Of a DNA stretch of 64,000 bases, positions 59,901 through 64,000 are shown piece by piece. The DNA is taken from NCBI GenBank assembly GCA_009869945.1, contig WIXG01000127.1, positions 1 through 64,000 on the forward strand, given 5' to 3'. The notes beneath the pieces are model-generated. The model made no database searches. It saw only the letters and a list, made by a program, of their open reading frames with translations, and had not been told where the DNA came from. The position numbers and the translations under genes were made by a program. Source of the DNA: Mesaphorura yosii. Taxonomy: Eukaryota > Arthropoda > Collembola > Poduromorpha > Tullbergiidae. Numbering within the stretch: the stretch's first letter is position 1; every line of letters starts with the position of its first letter.

Positions 59901-62455
59901 GATGCAGTGGGGTCAATTTCTTGATCATGATCTGGACCACACCTTGCCATCGTTAAGTATTGAATCATTTGGCGAACGAGTTAGCTGCAGGAGGACGTGT
60001 GAAAATGTGGCACCATGTTTCCCGATGCAAGCTCCGGAGGGTGATGATCGTGTTCGAACCAGAAAATGCATGGAATTCACTCGAAGTGCGGCCGTGTGTG
60101 GTTCCGGGATCACTTCATTAATGTTTGACTCAATTCAACAACGCGAGCAAATCAATCAATTGACAGCGTACATTGACGCCTCGCAGGTATGATCTCCTTT
60201 CATTTTAGGATGAAGGAAGTTCTCAGAATTTACGTTTTTGCTTTAGGTGTACGGATCATCTGAAGAAGAGCTTCGTTCCTTGCGGAGCAAAACAGAGCCA
60301 TCATTACTGTTGAAAGGAATCTACATGAGTCACAATAAGCCTCTGATGCCTTTCGCAACTGACAACACACCAGTGGACTGCAGGCGTGATTCACGGGAAT
60401 CAGACGTTGGCTGCTTCCTGGGCGGTGACATTCGCGTCAATGAACAACTCGGCCTGTTAGCCATGCACACAATTTGGTTTAGACAGCACAATTTTATTGC
60501 TGGTAAATTGAAGGAAGTTAATCCGCGTTGGGACGACGAGATTGTATTTCAAGAAGCTCGGAAAATTGTTGGGGCTCAAATGCAGCATATTACTTATGCG
60601 CACTGGCTTCCCTTCGTAATTGGCCAAAGGGGCATGAGGGAGCTTGGGCCCTACCAAGGGTACAACCCTCAAGTGAATCCAACAATTACAACTGAATTCG
60701 CAACGGCAGCTTTGAGGTAGAAATTAGTAGCGCATACATGTATATGATTAATACTCAGTGATTTGACTTGCGGATACCTAGCTCAAAACCAAATCATGAT
60801 ACACACACTTCCATTGGCTTAGCAATATCGTACTACGACTTTGATGTGCCTGGATATTGTACTTCTGAGAACGGTCCACTTGGTCCGCGTGACATTTGAA
60901 TGCACGCATAGCGTGTGAGAAACTAAAATCTCCTTTCATAAGAAGCCCGAAAACGTTTCGTCGACAGTGCAGAGAGCAATGCAGGACTTGACTTGAGGCG
61001 AATGCATGCGTGCATTCATATGGGTGCAAGTATTACAACAACAACTTTTACAAGTATTTTGGTCAAAATTACATCGGGCTTGACTGATATGATGACCTTA
61101 TACCCTATCTCACACTAAAAGTGTACTTTTTACTGAGTGGTCGTGCGTACAATGGGCCTTTACAAATGGTTGCGTCAAATGTTTCGAACTAAGTATCCGA
61201 CCACGAGTAATTATACTCTCGACTGACTAACAATCAAAATTTTTTCAAGGTTTGGTCATACGCTGATAAATCCGGTATTACGGCGCCTGGATGAGAACTT
61301 CCGCACTATTCGTGAAGGCGATTTGCCTCTACGAAATGCATTCTTCGCTCCTTGGCGACTTGTTGAAGAAGGCGGTCTGGATCCAATTATTCGCGGATTA
61401 TTTGCAACTCCTGCTAAACTAAAGAAGCCGCAGGAACTGCTCAATTCACATCTGACGGAGGATTTATTCACCCATGCACACATAGTCGCTCTGGATCTTG
61501 CGTCGATGAATATTCAGCGGGGCCGAGATCACGGAATTCCTTCATACAATAAATACAGAGTACTATGCAACTTATCTGTAGCAAGAACATTTGACGACCT
61601 AGAGGTCCGAATCGTAACAAGAACAGATCGATCTTCCGAATTTGGCAAAGATTTCCAATCCTGATATTTTATAACAGCCGGAAATTCCGAACCGGGACTT
61701 CAGGTCCAAACTTGAGATAATTTATAAACACGTGGATAACATTGACGTATGGGTTGGTGGAATAGCAGAAGAGCCTCAAGACGATGATGCAAGAGTCGGG
61801 CCAACCTTTCGCTGTATTCTTGTTGATCAGTTTAGGAAACTGCGCGATGGCGATAGGTAAAGGATTCATCTCACAATATTCAATACATAATTTAATCATG
61901 TGGCACAAAATGTCGATTCGTTGCAGATTCTGGTACGAAAATCCATCAGTATTCCGCCCAGAACAACTGATTCAGTTGAAACAGACAACACTGGCCAAAG
62001 TACTTTGTGATAACGGAGACCTTCTTCTTCATTCAAAGCGAGATGTGTTCAGCATGGACTCAGAGCTGGTCCGCTGTGATGTAATACCGTCAATACATTT
62101 CGCGTTTTGGGCAGCCGACTGTTGCGGAAGTGCGAGCCAGTCTATTAGACCAGCAACATGTCCGTTGCTTCAGAGTGATAACTTTGAAAGTAATCAGATT
62201 ACGAACATCCGGCCACGGCGACATTCAAGACACCGACAGCGTAATGAGAGAAAAATATCAAAGCGCGAAATTGATACGAAACGTTACGCGAACAGTACGA
62301 GTGATATCAATTTTGTGACGTTAGACAAATTTGAGAAGACACTCTCCGTGGTGCAATCAGCTGTGTCTGCTCTTAAAAGCAAAATTCTTGAACTGGAGAA
62401 TAAATGCAGTTCTGGAAAGCCTAACCATCAGAGTGACGCTGAGGAAGAAATCTGA
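53938..62455 (+). CDS. PXDN: Peroxidasin, complete, 20 exons
   Basis: Exons: 53938-54353, 56359-56430, 56510-56653, 56773-56916, 56988-57148, 57453-57534, 57605-57640, 57714-58041, 58103-58223, 58288-58458, 58505-58661, 58738-58917, 58999-59198, 59255-59398, 59474-59716, 59786-60186, 60247-60716, 61250-61604, 61678-61856 and 61927-62455. Phases agree and give about 1510 residues. Peroxidasin is a secreted heme peroxidase that forms sulfilimine cross-links in collagen IV of basement membrane. Order: signal peptide, LRR N-cap (CPVRCLCF), five LRRs with C-cap, four Ig domains (about 315-660), and the peroxidase domain (about 800-1400). [11 protein letters not shown] holds the distal His and the heme-linked Asp (near 910); RFGHT holds the proximal His (near 1160). 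The N-terminal linker of about 75 residues before the LRRs is unusually long. The C-terminus lacks the VWC module and ends in a basic stretch plus a coiled-coil-like helix. The 58459-58504 intron boundary is uncertain. Confidence 0.93.
54354..56358 (+). other. First intron of peroxidasin
   Basis: A 2.0-kb phase-2 intron between the LRR N-cap and the first LRR exon. No other gene or repeat was recognised in it. Confidence 0.65.
60717..61249 (+). other. Peroxidasin intron before the proximal-His exon
   Basis: A 533-bp phase-2 intron, larger than its neighbours, splitting the ATAALR/FGHT junction. Nothing further was seen. Confidence 0.65.
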
Positions 62456-62555
62456 CCCTGAGATGGAGAAATTTCAAGTGTAGCCTTACAGCTTCTTAAT
62501 TTAACCTTGGACATACATTGCACAGTTGATAAATTACAAACGTTATTACGTTTTT

Positions 62556-62561
62556 AATAAA
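62556..62561 (+). terminator. Poly(A) signal AATAAA
   Basis: AATAAA lies about 100 bases after the peroxidasin stop codon. Confidence 0.6.
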
Positions 62562-62892
62562 CACTCAATACTGCCTTCATCCATTAGATCGTGGTAGTAC
62601 TTATCCCGAATTCCTTATAAGATCGCATCAGGGTGATTTTGTCAACTGTTAACTTTGGCGAAGCAACTTTGTTCCCAAGCATCTTGTCGATTCTTTGCAT
62701 GAACTGTGATTTGTCTCAACTCCGCATACGCGTTCAGCAAGGATTCACAGTTATATGCGGTATGGAAAGGCATCCAAAGTGTCGTGATTGTGAATTCGGC
62801 TATTCCAAGTCGCTTGTTAGTGAATGCACAGGAAACGTCCTCCTTCGAATTAAAATTGACTGAACATTCCACGACAGCTTATCATTGACATC
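62562..62892. other. Short intergenic region between peroxidasin and Leo1
   Basis: No gene was seen. Leo1 transcription must start within this roughly 330-bp interval or overlap the peroxidasin 3' UTR, unless a 5' UTR intron is present. Confidence 0.5.
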
Positions 62893-64000
62893 ATGGAGTC
62901 TCCCTCACCTCCTGCATCCCCCGAATCTGTAAAGTCTGGCAGTGGAAGCAGTGGAGGCAGCAGTGTTGGCAGTAGGAGTCGAAGCGCGTCTCCTGTCGGT
63001 TCAAGCCCAGCCAGATCAGAACCAAAGTCAAGAAGTGTATCACCTGCAGGCTCTCCTGAACTGAGTCCCAAAGTCAGGTCCCGAAGCGTATCGCCAGTTG
63101 AATCCAGCCCGGCGAAGGTAGCTGAGAGATCTGGGAGTGAATCTCCAGGAGGATCTAGTCCCGGGCAAGCAAGCCGTAAGTCAGGAAGTAGATCTCCGGT
63201 TGCTCATCGTTCAAGAAGTGGGTCTCCGGTTGCTCAGAGGTCACGAAGTGCTTCTCCAGCTGCATCAAAGTCTTCTAGATCGAGGAGCAGTAGCAGTGGT
63301 GGTGAAAAATCCAGGAGCCCTTCTCCAGCTAAACCGAGGCGGTCACAATCTCCAGCAAGATCAAGAAGCCATAGTGGGAGTAGCAGTGGTAGTGCATCAC
63401 CTGCTGATTCGGGAAGCCCAAAGGAAGCAAGATCAAGAAGTGGGTCCCTCGCTGGATCACATGCCTCCAGAAAATCCAGAAGTGCATCACCTGTTGCAGC
63501 AAAACCTGGAAAGCGTAAACAAAGGGTTCGAAGTGATTCTGTCGGTTCAAAGTCATCTGGGTCTGGAAGTAGCAGTGGTGGAAGCCGAAGCGGTAGTCCT
63601 GCGTCAAAATCTTCGCGATCCAGGTCGGGCTCACCAAAGCCAACCGAGAAAGCAGATAAAAAGTAAGAATTGGATTATGCTGATATGTTGACTAGGGTAT
63701 GAAATATTGAGTTGTAATGTAATGTTGTGGTCTCAGGGGTAAGCCTGAAAAATCTTCAGAATTCTTTGGTGATGCTGACGACTTAAGCTCATCGGAATCT
63801 GAGCCTGAGAAAGAGCCTGGGCCGACCCGACGAACAGAGGAAAAATGGATAGATGATAGAGTTAGATCAGATGAAGAAGAAGTCCCAGAGAAGGCAGAAG
63901 AGCCAACAGAAAAACCAGAGGTATAGAAATTTGTAGGAAAGACTTTGATGGAGTTAGGATTTTGAATTAACCGTGGAGTCATATTTTTGTGTGGCAGGTC
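62893..64000 (+). CDS. LEO1: RNA polymerase-associated protein Leo1 (PAF1 complex), 5' part
   Basis: Exons 62893-63662 and 63737-63920; a third begins after the acceptor at 63996-63997 and runs off the window. Leo1 is a nuclear subunit of the PAF1 complex, which travels with elongating RNA polymerase II and supports histone H2B ubiquitination and H3K4/K36 methylation. The first 256 residues are low-complexity Ser/Arg/Pro with repeated SRSxSP units and few hydrophobic residues. Exon 2 encodes the diagnostic EFFGDADDLSSSESEPE, which matches the Leo1 LFGDADDISS motif, followed by acidic sequence. The conserved Leo1 core must lie downstream. Because only the disordered part is present, the call rests mainly on that motif and the acidic context. 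Confidence 0.75.

Noticed and set aside
63137-63691. 184-codon plus-strand open frame rich in Leu/Val/Gln
   Set aside because: It is a shifted-frame shadow of the Ser/Arg repeats of Leo1 exon 1.

Overview
The window looks like nuclear DNA of an animal, most likely an arthropod. Genes are split by short GT-AG introns (mostly about 45-75 bp, a few of 1-3 kb), polyadenylation signals follow the stops, and the gene set is metazoan: peroxidasin, an N-acetylated-alpha-linked acidic dipeptidase (NAALAD) relative, Leo1, CMC2, a mitochondrial seryl-tRNA synthetase, a WAP-domain protein and an extracellular-matrix-type sulfotransferase. A tandem family of WS/DGAT-type (WSD) acyltransferases would fit a springtail (Collembola) or another non-insect arthropod, but that placement is an inference. 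No bacterial operon, CRISPR array, rRNA, tRNA or intact transposon was found.

Layout. 0.9-2.6 kb: a six-exon Golgi carbohydrate sulfotransferase (+). 4.7-18.8 kb: a large minus-strand gene for a single-pass M28B (glutamate carboxypeptidase II / NAALADL2) type protein whose zinc ligands are mostly replaced. 18.8-26.5 kb: gene-poor, with a C-rich minisatellite of about 80-bp units. 26.5-29.2 kb: a secreted WAP-domain protein resembling WFDC1 (+). 32.0-32.6 kb (+) and 33.9-34.3 kb (-): two small secreted proteins, the second with a Lys-Arg cleavage site and a TATA box. 35.8-40.7 kb: three compact minus-strand genes, a secreted-type Xaa-Pro aminopeptidase, CMC2, and an intronless mitochondrial SerRS that appears to lack the tRNA-binding arm.

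41.7-50.3 kb: four paralogous WSD-like acyltransferases (strands -, +, +, -) with the same four-exon, 0/2/1-phase structure, plus a broken two-exon copy. 50.8-52.2 kb: a type I membrane protein with a CUB-like region, an LDLa-like module and a cytoplasmic PPxY motif (-). 53.9-62.5 kb: a complete 20-exon peroxidasin (+). 62.9 kb to the window end: the 5' part of Leo1 (+).

Functional links are loose. The sulfotransferase, peroxidasin and WAP protein act in the secretory pathway or extracellular matrix. CMC2 and SerRS are both mitochondrial. The acyltransferase cluster is a local gene-family expansion in which the canonical HHxxxDG motif has drifted. All spliced models were built by hand from reading frame, splice sites and phase agreement; exon boundaries are predictions without transcript support.
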